A stretch of 64,000 nucleotides of DNA from Palsa-744 sp963734815 (GTDB lineage: Bacteria > Actinomycetota > Thermoleophilia > Solirubrobacterales > Solirubrobacteraceae), in contig CAVTIH010000001.1 in NCBI GenBank assembly GCA_963734815.1, forward strand, positions 310,001-374,000, given 5' to 3'. Both the position numbers and the translations under genes were made by a program. The number at the start of each line of letters is the position of its first letter. Position 1 is the first letter of the stretch. Below the pieces are notes generated by a model, which saw only the letters and a program-made list of their open reading frames with translations, was not told the DNA's origin and ran no database searches. Below, piece after piece: positions 51,201 to 59,154 of the stretch.

Positions 51201-52010
51201 TCAAACCTTGCGGTTTTCCGGCACCCACGCCCCGTCGTCGCGGCGCACGAAGTCCTGGAAGATATTGGGGGCCTCGGCAAGCATGATGCGGGCGATTTTG
51301 TCGAACACGAGGCGCAGCTCCTCCTCGGCGCCCTCGGCCGTGCGCATCTCGATCACGTGGCGCAGGGTGCGGGCGTTGGCGCTCCACACGATGTCGGTGG
51401 AGAGACCGATCGGCGCCAGGCGGCGCAGCGCCGAGGTGACCTCCTTCTTGACGTGGAACGGCACCCCCTGCTGATCGATCCCGAGCTCGGCGGCGGCGCT
51501 CACCTGAAACTCCTCCAGCTGCTCCACGATCGAGATCACCTGCTCGCGCACCGGCTCAAGCGCCGGCGGTACGCGGAAGCCGATGTCGGTGAGGCGCACG
51601 TAACGCAGGCTCTCCTGGCTGAAGGCCGAGCCGGCGCGGTGGCGGACAAGCTCGTGGGTGAAAACCCGCGAGACGTTGCGCAGCGCGAACGAGTAGCTGG
51701 CGTGCTCGAGCACGCTCCCGTGGCCGGAGCGCAGGATGTTGGCGAAGTACTCCTGCCGGTCGGTGCGGATCTTGGAGACGTTGGGGTTCAGGCCCGGCTC
51801 CCAGCTGCGGTAGCAGGCGCGGCCCCCGAACTCCAACAGCAGTTCGCCCGCGTTGACCTCCCGGGGCTCCGAGCCGTGCGCATCGCCGGCTTCGCCGAGA
51901 CGCCGCTCGAGCCACGACTCCCCGCCCACATCCTGCAGGTATGCGCGCATCCCCTCGAAGTCGATCGACGGGCGGGCAATCAGGAACACGCTGGGGGTCG
52001 TCTCATGCAT
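51201..52010 (-). CDS. thyX: Flavin-dependent thymidylate synthase
   Basis: Makes dTMP from dUMP using FAD and methylene-tetrahydrofolate. The ThyX motif RHRxxSxxxxSxR appears as RHRAGSAFSQESLRY, with FGGRACYRSWEPG, LRSGHGSVLEHASYSFA and the C-terminal NARTLRHVIEMRT (flavin and dUMP contacts). The 269 residues are slightly longer than usual at the N-terminus. It stands alone on the - strand; no thyA is seen in the window. Confidence 0.96.
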   Translation of the reverse strand: MHETTPSVFLIARPSIDFEGMRAYLQDVGGESWLERRLGEAGDAHGSEPREVNAGELLLEFGGRACYRSWEPGLNPNVSKIRTDRQEYFANILRSGHGSVLEHASYSFALRNVSRVFTHELVRHRAGSAFSQESLRYVRLTDIGFRVPPALEPVREQVISIVEQLEEFQVSAAAELGIDQQGVPFHVKKEVTSALRRLAPIGLSTDIVWSANARTLRHVIEMRTAEGAEEELRLVFDKIARIMLAEAPNIFQDFVRRDDGAWVPENRKV

Positions 52011-52147
52011 CGGGCGAGCGATGCTAGGGCTTCACCCGGACAAACATCCACGGGGCTCACGTGCCCCCGTTGAGTCAGGCGTCAACCTCGCAGGCGCGTA
52101 GCGGTCGGCCGCCGGGGTGCCTGGGTCTGCAGCTATCCTGACCCGCC

Positions 52148-53977
52148 ATGTCCGCCACCTCCGCAAAGCCCACCGACCCCGAGCTCGAGCAGGCCGCCTG
52201 GGACCTCGAGCCGCTGCTGGACGGCGAGGGCGAGGCGGGCGTCGAGCGCAGGATGCAGGACGCGCTGACCCGCGCGCAGACATTCGCGGAGCGCTATGCG
52301 GGAAAGCTCGGCGAGCTGGACGGCGCGGGCCTTGCGCAGGCGATGCGGGAGCTTGCGGAGATCTACGAGCTGGTCGGGCGTGCCGGGACCTACGCGGGGC
52401 TGCGTTTCTCCACCGACACCGCCAACCCAGCCAACGGGGCGCTGCTGCAGATGGTGCAGGAGCGCGAGACGGCGATCGAGACGACGCTGCTGTTCTTCGA
52501 GCTGGAGTGGGCTGCCCTCTCGGAGGAGCGCGCCGAGGAGCTGCTGGCGGACCCGGGACTCGACTTCTGCCGCCACCACCTGCGCAACGTGCGCCGCTAC
52601 CGCGAGCACCTGCTGAGCGAACCGGAAGAGAAGATCCTCGCCGAGAAGTCGCTGACCGGCGCGAGCGCGTGGGCGCGGCTGTTCGAGGAGCTGACCTCGG
52701 CGATCGAGGTGGAGCTTCCGAGCGGAGCGGATGGCGCGGGGGCGACCGAACGCGTAGCTCTCGACGTGGCGCTCAGCCGCCTGGCGCTGCCCGACCGCGA
52801 CATGCGGCGCACGGCCGCCGAGGCGGTGACCGCTGCGCTCGCGCCGGGGCTGCGCACGCGCGGGTTCGTCCTCAACACGCTGCTGGCGGACAAGTCGGTG
52901 GACGACCGCTTGCGCCATTACCCCAACTGGCTGGCGGCGCGCAACCTCGCCAACGAGGCCAGCGACGAGTCGGTGGCGGCGCTGATCGAGGCGGTGCGCG
53001 GTCGCTACGAGCTGGCGCGCCGCTGGTATCGGCTGAAGGCGGGGTTGCTGGGGATCGAGCGCCTCGCGGACTACGACCGCATGGCGGCGGTGACGCAGGA
53101 CGAGGTGAGCTTCACCTACGCGCAGGCGCGCGAACTGGTGCTGGACTGCTACTCATCCTTCTCCCCCGAGCTCGGGGAGCTTGCCGGGCGCTTCTTCGCC
53201 GAGCGCTGGATCGACGCGCCCGTGCGCCCAGCCAAGCGCGGCGGTGCCTTCTGCGCCTCGGCGGTGCCCTCCGCGCACCCGTATGTGCTGCTCAACTACA
53301 CCGCGCGCCGGCGCGACGTGCTGACGCTCGCGCACGAGCTCGGCCACGGGGTGCACTTCGCGCTGGCGGCGCGCCAGGGCGTCTTTCACCAGGGCACGCC
53401 ACTGACGCTGGCGGAGACCGCCTCGGTGTTCGGCGAGACTGTCGTGTTCGGGCGCCTGCTGGCGCAGGACACCACGCCGGCCTCGCGCCTGGCGCTGTTG
53501 GCGGAGCACCTGGAGGACATCATCGCCACCGTGTTCCGCCAGGTCGCGATGAACCGCTTTGAGGAGCTCGCCCACACAGGCCGGCGCGAGCAGGGCGAGC
53601 TTTCGGTCGAACGCATCGGGGAGTTGTGGGCGCAGAGCCAGGCGGAGCTGCTGGGCGACTCGGTGGAGATCACCGACGGGTACCGTAGCTGGTGGTCGTA
53701 CATCCCCCATTTCATCAACACTCCCGGCTACGTGTATGCGTACGCCTATGGCCAGCTGCTGGCGCTGTCGGTGTACGAGCGCTACGAGGAGCGCGGGGCG
53801 GAGCTCGTCCCGCAGTACCTGGAGCTGCTCGCCGCGGGCGGCTCGCGCAGCCCCGAGGAGCTGGGGCGGATCGTCGAGGTGGACCTCACCGACCCCGGCT
53901 TCTGGGACGCGGGCCTGGACCTCGTGGAGCGCCAGCTGGAGCTGGCCGAAGCGGCGGCTCGAGCAGCACAGCCGTGA
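52148..53977 (+). CDS. pepF: Oligoendopeptidase F (M3 metallopeptidase)
   Basis: A 609-residue cytosolic zinc peptidase. The HExxH site is in TLAHELGHGVHFALA (about residue 395) with the third ligand region LTLAETASVFGETV downstream. The N-terminal helical PepF region (LEQAAWDLEPLLDGEG) is present. It degrades short peptides, with a closed barrel that excludes folded proteins. Divergent from thyX with 137 bp between starts. No signal peptide. Confidence 0.94.
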   Translation: MSATSAKPTDPELEQAAWDLEPLLDGEGEAGVERRMQDALTRAQTFAERYAGKLGELDGAGLAQAMRELAEIYELVGRAGTYAGLRFSTDTANPANGALLQMVQERETAIETTLLFFELEWAALSEERAEELLADPGLDFCRHHLRNVRRYREHLLSEPEEKILAEKSLTGASAWARLFEELTSAIEVELPSGADGAGATERVALDVALSRLALPDRDMRRTAAEAVTAALAPGLRTRGFVLNTLLADKSVDDRLRHYPNWLAARNLANEASDESVAALIEAVRGRYELARRWYRLKAGLLGIERLADYDRMAAVTQDEVSFTYAQARELVLDCYSSFSPELGELAGRFFAERWIDAPVRPAKRGGAFCASAVPSAHPYVLLNYTARRRDVLTLAHELGHGVHFALAARQGVFHQGTPLTLAETASVFGETVVFGRLLAQDTTPASRLALLAEHLEDIIATVFRQVAMNRFEELAHTGRREQGELSVERIGELWAQSQAELLGDSVEITDGYRSWWSYIPHFINTPGYVYAYAYGQLLALSVYERYEERGAELVPQYLELLAAGGSRSPEELGRIVEVDLTDPGFWDAGLDLVERQLELAEAAARAAQP

Positions 53978-54046
53978 TCGCTCGACAAGATGGCCGCCCC
54001 GGCGGCTCGACCTAATTGCCGCGGGGCGGCCTGTCGATAGGGTGGT

Positions 54047-55150
54047 GTGATCGTCCGCGCGCTCATCGCCTTCGCCATGACGCTGACGCTTGCCGCCGGC
54101 GCCGCCATCGCGCCGTCCCTCGCCGCCTCGCAACCGGTGCAGCCGCTGGACTACATGGCGCTGGCTGAACAGGGGGAGCGCCAGAGTGAGGCTTGGCGCT
54201 CGGGGGACTGGTACTGCGAGTACCTGCACTGCACGGGCGAATACCCGCTGCTGACGATTTGGGGCGATGTGCGGATGTTCGAATCTGTGGACGCGCTGGA
54301 GCTGGCAGCGCCCTCGGCCGCGCACCGCGCGCAGGTGGACCGCTTCGGGCACGCCTCGGAGCGCTACTGGAACCCCTACCTGAATGGATACGCCCCCTAC
54401 CCGGGCGACCACTACCGCGGCGCGGAGGCGTGGTTCGACGACAACGGCTGGCTGGGCGTCGCGTTCGTGCAGGCCTACAAAGCGACCGGCGAGTCCCGCT
54501 ACCTGCGCGACGCGCAGCGCGCCTTCAACTTCGCCGCTACCCAGGGCTGGGACGCGGCGGGGGGAGGCGGCATGTGGTGGAACATCGAGCACCCCTACCA
54601 CGCGGGCGAGGCGCTGGCCTCCAACAGCCTGCTCGGGATGCTGCTTTACGGGATCGACCACCAAGCCCACCAGCTCGACGAGGTGAGGATGTTCATCGAC
54701 TGGGGCAACAGCCACGACATCGGCTTCCACGGCCTCTATCTGAGCGGCGGCCCGGGCAGCACCGTGATCGACTACGTGGAGGGGCCGTTGATCTACGCCC
54801 AGTACCTGCTCTGCCAGGCGACCGGCAACAACGGCTACTGCACCCACTCCGAAGAACAGGCGCGCTCGATGACCGAGATCTACGGCGTCAAGTACAACTT
54901 CGCGCCGCTGTACGACTCGATCTTCATGGAGTGGATGATGGCCTACGGCAAGGCCGTGGGCGACAACCACTGGCTGGAAGTCGCGCGGGTCAACGCCGGC
55001 GCGGCTGCCCAGCACGCCACGATCGGGGATGGCCTGTGGCTCGGCAGCTGGTGGGGCGGACCGATCAGGGATTCGCAGACGCTGCCTGGGATGTTCCGCA
55101 CGATGGCGGGTACCACCAGCCTGTTTGCGTGGCTGGCGTACTACTCGTGA
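54047..55150 (+). CDS. Secreted GH76-like glycosidase
   Basis: A GTG start at 54047 opens a signal peptide (RALIAFAMTLTLAAGAAIAPSLAAS). The mature protein has alternating helix pairs of an (alpha/alpha)6 barrel. The key segment AEAWFDDNGWLGVAFVQAYKATG contains the Asp-Asp pair that is catalytic in GH76 alpha-1,6-mannanases. GGGMWWNIEHPYHAGEALASN and VIDYVEGPLIYAQ also fit. The full length is 367 residues. Likely acts outside the cell on mannan-type polysaccharide, possibly the organism's own envelope glycans or those of others. Confidence 0.75.
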   Translation: MIVRALIAFAMTLTLAAGAAIAPSLAASQPVQPLDYMALAEQGERQSEAWRSGDWYCEYLHCTGEYPLLTIWGDVRMFESVDALELAAPSAAHRAQVDRFGHASERYWNPYLNGYAPYPGDHYRGAEAWFDDNGWLGVAFVQAYKATGESRYLRDAQRAFNFAATQGWDAAGGGGMWWNIEHPYHAGEALASNSLLGMLLYGIDHQAHQLDEVRMFIDWGNSHDIGFHGLYLSGGPGSTVIDYVEGPLIYAQYLLCQATGNNGYCTHSEEQARSMTEIYGVKYNFAPLYDSIFMEWMMAYGKAVGDNHWLEVARVNAGAAAQHATIGDGLWLGSWWGGPIRDSQTLPGMFRTMAGTTSLFAWLAYYS

Positions 55151-55156
55151 GGGCGC

Positions 55157-55543
55157 TCAGCTCTCCACCACGTTCACGCCGATGCGCTTCGCGCGCTTGC
55201 CCAGTCGCTCGTCGAAGGTCAGCAGCGATGCGTGCTCCAGCTGTGCAGACAACAGGACGCAGCAGTCGGGTAGACGCAGGTTGGTCTGTGCCCGCAACGT
55301 GGCGAGTTCGGTGGCTGCGTTTGCGGGCAGATCGAGATCGTCCACCCCAAGGTCGCGCAGGGCGACGCGGGCATCATCGAGGCGACCGGCGCGGGCCGGG
55401 CCTACAAGGACCTCGGCAAGCGTGATCGAGTTCGCTCCCAGCACTTCTGCGCCGACGGTGTTCAAAGCTTGGGCCGCTCGCTTGTGCTGGGCGTCGCGGG
55501 CGTCGAAATGAGCGATCAGCACGCTGGCGTCGATTACGATCAC
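55157..55543 (-). CDS. PIN-domain toxin (second VapC)
   Basis: A 128-residue PIN protein. Acidic positions: MIVIDASVLIAHFDARD, ITLAEVLVGPAR, LRLPDCCVLLSA and LLTFDERLGKRAK. The pattern is that of VapC toxins and all four carboxylates are present, so it should be active. Its start overlaps the antitoxin stop by four bases. It converges on the GH76-like gene with six bases between stops. Confidence 0.9.
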   Translation of the reverse strand: MIVIDASVLIAHFDARDAQHKRAAQALNTVGAEVLGANSITLAEVLVGPARAGRLDDARVALRDLGVDDLDLPANAATELATLRAQTNLRLPDCCVLLSAQLEHASLLTFDERLGKRAKRIGVNVVES

Positions 55544-55809
55544 GGCGGCCAGTCGTCGCGCAGGCGCTTCAGGTAGTCGGAAGGATAGGCACCTGTCAAC
55601 GCTCCGGCCGTGCGCTCGACGGCCGCCTGGCGTCGCACCCTGTCATCGTCGGCCGTATGCTCGAGTGCGCGGCTCCCCATTCGCACGAGGTGCAACAGCA
55701 GCTGTCCTCGCTTGGAGGCATCCTCGGGCCAGTGGTGCGCGGCTCTGTCCAGCGCCTGGGCGACCTCCTGGGTCTCGGTGACGGTGTGACGGGGCCGAGA
55801 GGTGGGCAT
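55540..55809 (-). CDS. Antitoxin partner of the second VapC
   Basis: An 89-residue protein, MPTSRPRHTVTETQEVAQAL. The stretch RHTVTETQEVAQALDRAAHHWPEDASKRGQLLLHLV could be an RHH variant with a longer turn, and the tail LKRLRDDWPP would bind the toxin. The family is unnamed to me; the assignment rests on position and overlap with the PIN gene. TACACT ends seven bases before the ATG on the - strand, again consistent with a leaderless start. Confidence 0.75.
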   Translation of the reverse strand: MPTSRPRHTVTETQEVAQALDRAAHHWPEDASKRGQLLLHLVRMGSRALEHTADDDRVRRQAAVERTAGALTGAYPSDYLKRLRDDWPP

Positions 55810-55817
55810 CCGAACCA

Positions 55818-55847
55818 GTGTAGCACCTCACGGCAAGTGCAGCACCT
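55818..55847 (-). promoter_or_regulatory. Direct-repeat operator candidate upstream of second TA pair
   Basis: GTGTAGCACCT (55818-55828) and GTGCAGCACCT (55837-55847) are direct repeats, 10 of 11 identical, with a 19-bp period (nearly two helical turns). They lie immediately upstream of the antitoxin and overlap its TACACT box, so antitoxin binding here would block transcription. The nuoN stop is only 25 bases farther on. Confidence 0.5.
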
Positions 55848-55871
55848 GCTCTTTCGTCACGTGGAATGAGC

Positions 55872-57482
55872 TCAGAGCAGCCCGAGCCCGCTGCCCACGT
55901 GGCGCACGAGGTCGAACAGCGGCTGCGGGAGGATCCCGAAGAAGAGAATGGCGCCGCCGGCGAGGAGCGCGACGAACACGACCTCGGGCTGGGCCGCGAG
56001 TCGGCGGGAGAACGCGGGCCCGGCTGGCGCGGCTGGCGGGTCGAGCTCCGCGGAGCCACCAGCGATCGCGGGCAGCGGCGGCGAGCCCGCGGCGGTGACG
56101 TCACCGGCGGACCGCGGCGGTTCGGCGGCCGCACGCTCCTCGCCCGGTGCCTCCCGCATCCACATCGCCGCGATCACAGGCAGGTAGTAGCCGAGCGAAA
56201 TCATCGAGCCGACCACGATCACGATCCCCAGCCAGGTGTAGCCGCCGGAGACGGCGGCGTCGATCAGGTAGAACTTTCCCATGAAGCCCGCGGTGGCGGG
56301 GATCCCGGCGAGACCGAGCATCGCGAGCGTCATCGGCCACGCCAGCCAGGGCTGCTCGCGTCCCAACCCCGCCATCGCGCGGGTGCTGTCGCCGAGGTCG
56401 GTGGTGCGCTCGCGCGCGATGATCACCGCGAACGCGGCCATGTTCATGAACAGGTACACGGCGAGGTAGAAGACGGTGGCGCGCACGCCGAGCTGTGAGG
56501 CGACGACGACGCCGGCGAGCATGTAGCCGGCCTGCGCGACCGAGGAGTAGGCGAGCATCCGCTTCAGCGAGGACTGCCCGAGCGCGCCGACGTTGCCGAC
56601 GATGATCGTGATCGCCGCCAGCACCGCGACCGCCGGGCCCCAGCTGCTCTGGGCTTCGATCAGCGCGACGTCGAAGAAGCGCAGGAAGACGCCGAGCGCG
56701 GCGACCTTCGTGGCGACCGCCATGAAGGCGGTGATGGGGGTGGGCGCGCCCTCGTAGACGTCGGGCGTCCACTGGTGGAAGGGGGCCACGGAGGCCTTGA
56801 ACGCGAGGCCGGCGACCGACAGCGCGATGCCGGTCAGCAGCAGCACGTTGGTGGCGAGCGAGTTGGCGGAGATCGCGGCGGCGATTGCGCCGAAGTCGGT
56901 GGCGCCGGTGGCGCCGTAGATCAGCGCGATCCCGTACAGCAGCGTCGCCGACCCGACGGAGCCGATGATCAGGTACTTCAGCCCCGACTCCAGCGAGTGC
57001 TCGCGCTTCATTTCCGTGGCGCACAGCACGTACAGCGGGATCGACAGCAGCTCCAGTCCAATGAACAGCGCGACCGTGTTCTGGGCCGCCGCCAGCAGCG
57101 ACATCCCTGCGATCGAGGTGAGCAGCAGCGCGTGGAACTCACCGTGGCCGGCTTCTTTGGCGGCGAGCGAGCGCCAAGCCAGCAGCACCGTCGCGGCGCC
57201 GCCGGTGATCAGGATCAGCGTCAGCATCAGCGCGAGGTCGTCGATCCGCAGCGCGCCGGAGAGGATCGACTTGTGTTCGTTCCACTGCCAGATCGTGAGG
57301 CCGGCGGCCGCGCCGAGCGCGACGAGGGCGAGCGTGGGCACCACTTGCTCGCGCACGCGCCGCGAGCGCAGCAGGCCGACGAGCAGCACCACGATGGCGC
57401 CGCCCAGCAGGGCGATCAGCGGCGAGAGCCCGGCGAAGTTGACGGGCGGCCCTTTGAGGTGGGCGGTGGCGAGCAAGGTCAT
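55872..57482 (-). CDS. nuoN: NADH-quinone oxidoreductase subunit N
   Basis: A 536-residue antiporter-like membrane subunit of Complex I with about 14 helices. Signatures are LLTSIAGMSLLAAAQNTVALFIGLELLSIPLY, FKASVAPFHQWTPDVYEGAPTPITAF with conserved Lys and His, and LKRMLAYSSVAQAGYMLAGV. A 60-residue Ala/Pro/Glu-rich cytosolic loop (APGEERAAAEPPRSAGDV onward) precedes the last helix, longer than usual. It is the last gene of the operon; its ATG overlaps the nuoM stop. Confidence 0.96.
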   Translation of the reverse strand: MTLLATAHLKGPPVNFAGLSPLIALLGGAIVVLLVGLLRSRRVREQVVPTLALVALGAAAGLTIWQWNEHKSILSGALRIDDLALMLTLILITGGAATVLLAWRSLAAKEAGHGEFHALLLTSIAGMSLLAAAQNTVALFIGLELLSIPLYVLCATEMKREHSLESGLKYLIIGSVGSATLLYGIALIYGATGATDFGAIAAAISANSLATNVLLLTGIALSVAGLAFKASVAPFHQWTPDVYEGAPTPITAFMAVATKVAALGVFLRFFDVALIEAQSSWGPAVAVLAAITIIVGNVGALGQSSLKRMLAYSSVAQAGYMLAGVVVASQLGVRATVFYLAVYLFMNMAAFAVIIARERTTDLGDSTRAMAGLGREQPWLAWPMTLAMLGLAGIPATAGFMGKFYLIDAAVSGGYTWLGIVIVVGSMISLGYYLPVIAAMWMREAPGEERAAAEPPRSAGDVTAAGSPPLPAIAGGSAELDPPAAPAGPAFSRRLAAQPEVVFVALLAGGAILFFGILPQPLFDLVRHVGSGLGLL

Positions 57483-59104
57483 GGCGTGGTGCTCGCGATC
57501 GCGGATGAGCTGGAGCGCTGTGCGGCCTGTGCGGAGGCCACGGAGGCCTTGACCGACCCTTCGCTGCGTTGCAACGCCAGCTGTGGGTAGACGGCGAAGA
57601 AGAGGATCACCGCGACGAGCGGCACGAGCACGGCGGAGTCGAGCAGCGCGATCTCACGGGAGTCCACGCCGTCGCGGACGCGGTTGTGCATCGCCCGGAT
57701 GAAGAGGCGCAGCGCGTACACGCTCGCCATCACGACGCCGCTGAAGGCGATCACGGCGATCGCGAGCTTCGCTTTGAAGACACCCAGCAGGATCAGGAAC
57801 TCGCCCACGAAGTTTGCCGAGCCCGGCATCGCGAGCGTCGCGAACGCGACGATCAAGAAGAGCGTGGCGAGCACCGGCGCGCGGAAGGCGAGGCCGCCGA
57901 GGTCCCTGATGTCCTCCGAGCCCCCGGCGCGCTGGGCGAGCAGGGCAATGATGAAGAACAGCGGTGCCACCACGAGACCGTGGTTGACCATCTGCAGCAG
58001 CGCCCCCTGGGCGCCCTGGGGATTGAGCGCGAAGATCCCGAGCGTGATGAAGCCGAGCTGCGCCACCGAGGAGAAGCCGGCGATCAGGCGCACGTCGGTC
58101 TGCGTGAAGGCCATCACCGACCCGTACAGGATCGAGGCGAGCGCGATCAGCAGCATCAAGGTCTGGAAGTGCACGGCGGCGCGCGGGAACAGCGGCAGCG
58201 CGATTGCCAGGAAGCCGTAGGCGCCGACCTTCGAGAGCACGCCCGAGAACACCATCAGCACCTCGATCGGCATCGCGCGATACCCGTCGGGCATCCACCC
58301 GTGCAGCGGGAAGGCCGGCATCTTCACGAGGAAGGCGGCGGCGAAGCAGAGGAAGATCCACTCCTGCGAGCCGGTGCTGAGCGGCAGCGCGTGCAGCGAG
58401 GAGAGCGCGAACGTGAGCGGGGTGCCGTGCTGTTCGGAGGTGAGCACGCCGGCGGCGATCGCCGCGGCCAGCATCAGCAGCGAGCCGACCAGCGTGTAGA
58501 TCACGAGCTTCTGTGTCGCCTTCACGCGGTCCGGACGCGCCGCTGCATGCTCGCCGGCGGCGCTCGGACGCTCGCCTGCGCCGGCCGCGGGAGCGCTCGC
58601 GGTGGAGGTCGCGGGCTGCCAGTTGATTCCCACGAGGAAGTAGAAGGGGATCAGCATCAGGTCGAAGAACGCGACGAACAGCGCGAGGTCCTGCGCGAGG
58701 AAGGCCCCGAGCACGGCGGACTCGGCGAGCGTGAAGAGGAAGAAGAAGAGCGCCGGGCGCTCCGGTTTCAGCGCTTCCTTGCGCACGGCGAGCGACAGGG
58801 TGGCCGCCGCGAACAGCAGCGTGGTCAGCCCCACGAGGAACACGTTCAGCCCGCTGACGCCGAGCTTGTAGTGGATGCCGAGCGCGGCGATCCACACGAC
58901 GTTGGTGACGTGCTGCAGGCCCGATCCGGCCCCACCCGCCCCGCCCCCGCGATAGTCGGCGATGTAGCCGATCGACAGAGCCAGCGCGCCGGCCGAGCCG
59001 AGCAGTGCGATGTGAGCCGGCAGCTCCTCGTCCAGGCGTGAGAGCAGCGCGCCCAGCACGCCGAACGCGAGGGGCAGCCAGATGAGGATCGAAAGGGGTG
59101 GCAT
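57479..59104 (-). CDS. nuoM: NADH-quinone oxidoreductase subunit M
   Basis: A 541-residue proton-pumping subunit. The conserved sequences KMPAFPLHGWMPDGYRAMPIEVLMVFSGVLSKVGAYGFL and VRLIAGFSSVAQLGFITLGIF carry the channel lysines and histidines. A Ala/Glu/Pro loop (TSTASAPAAGAGERPSAAG) replaces the short loop between early helices. It is separated from nuoL by 50 bp, the largest gap in the operon. Confidence 0.96.
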   Translation of the reverse strand: MPPLSILIWLPLAFGVLGALLSRLDEELPAHIALLGSAGALALSIGYIADYRGGGAGGAGSGLQHVTNVVWIAALGIHYKLGVSGLNVFLVGLTTLLFAAATLSLAVRKEALKPERPALFFFLFTLAESAVLGAFLAQDLALFVAFFDLMLIPFYFLVGINWQPATSTASAPAAGAGERPSAAGEHAAARPDRVKATQKLVIYTLVGSLLMLAAAIAAGVLTSEQHGTPLTFALSSLHALPLSTGSQEWIFLCFAAAFLVKMPAFPLHGWMPDGYRAMPIEVLMVFSGVLSKVGAYGFLAIALPLFPRAAVHFQTLMLLIALASILYGSVMAFTQTDVRLIAGFSSVAQLGFITLGIFALNPQGAQGALLQMVNHGLVVAPLFFIIALLAQRAGGSEDIRDLGGLAFRAPVLATLFLIVAFATLAMPGSANFVGEFLILLGVFKAKLAIAVIAFSGVVMASVYALRLFIRAMHNRVRDGVDSREIALLDSAVLVPLVAVILFFAVYPQLALQRSEGSVKASVASAQAAQRSSSSAIASTTP

Positions 59105-59154
59105 TGTGGCGGCTCAGCCGGTGGGTGGGGTGGATTGGTTGGCGTCTGAAAAGT

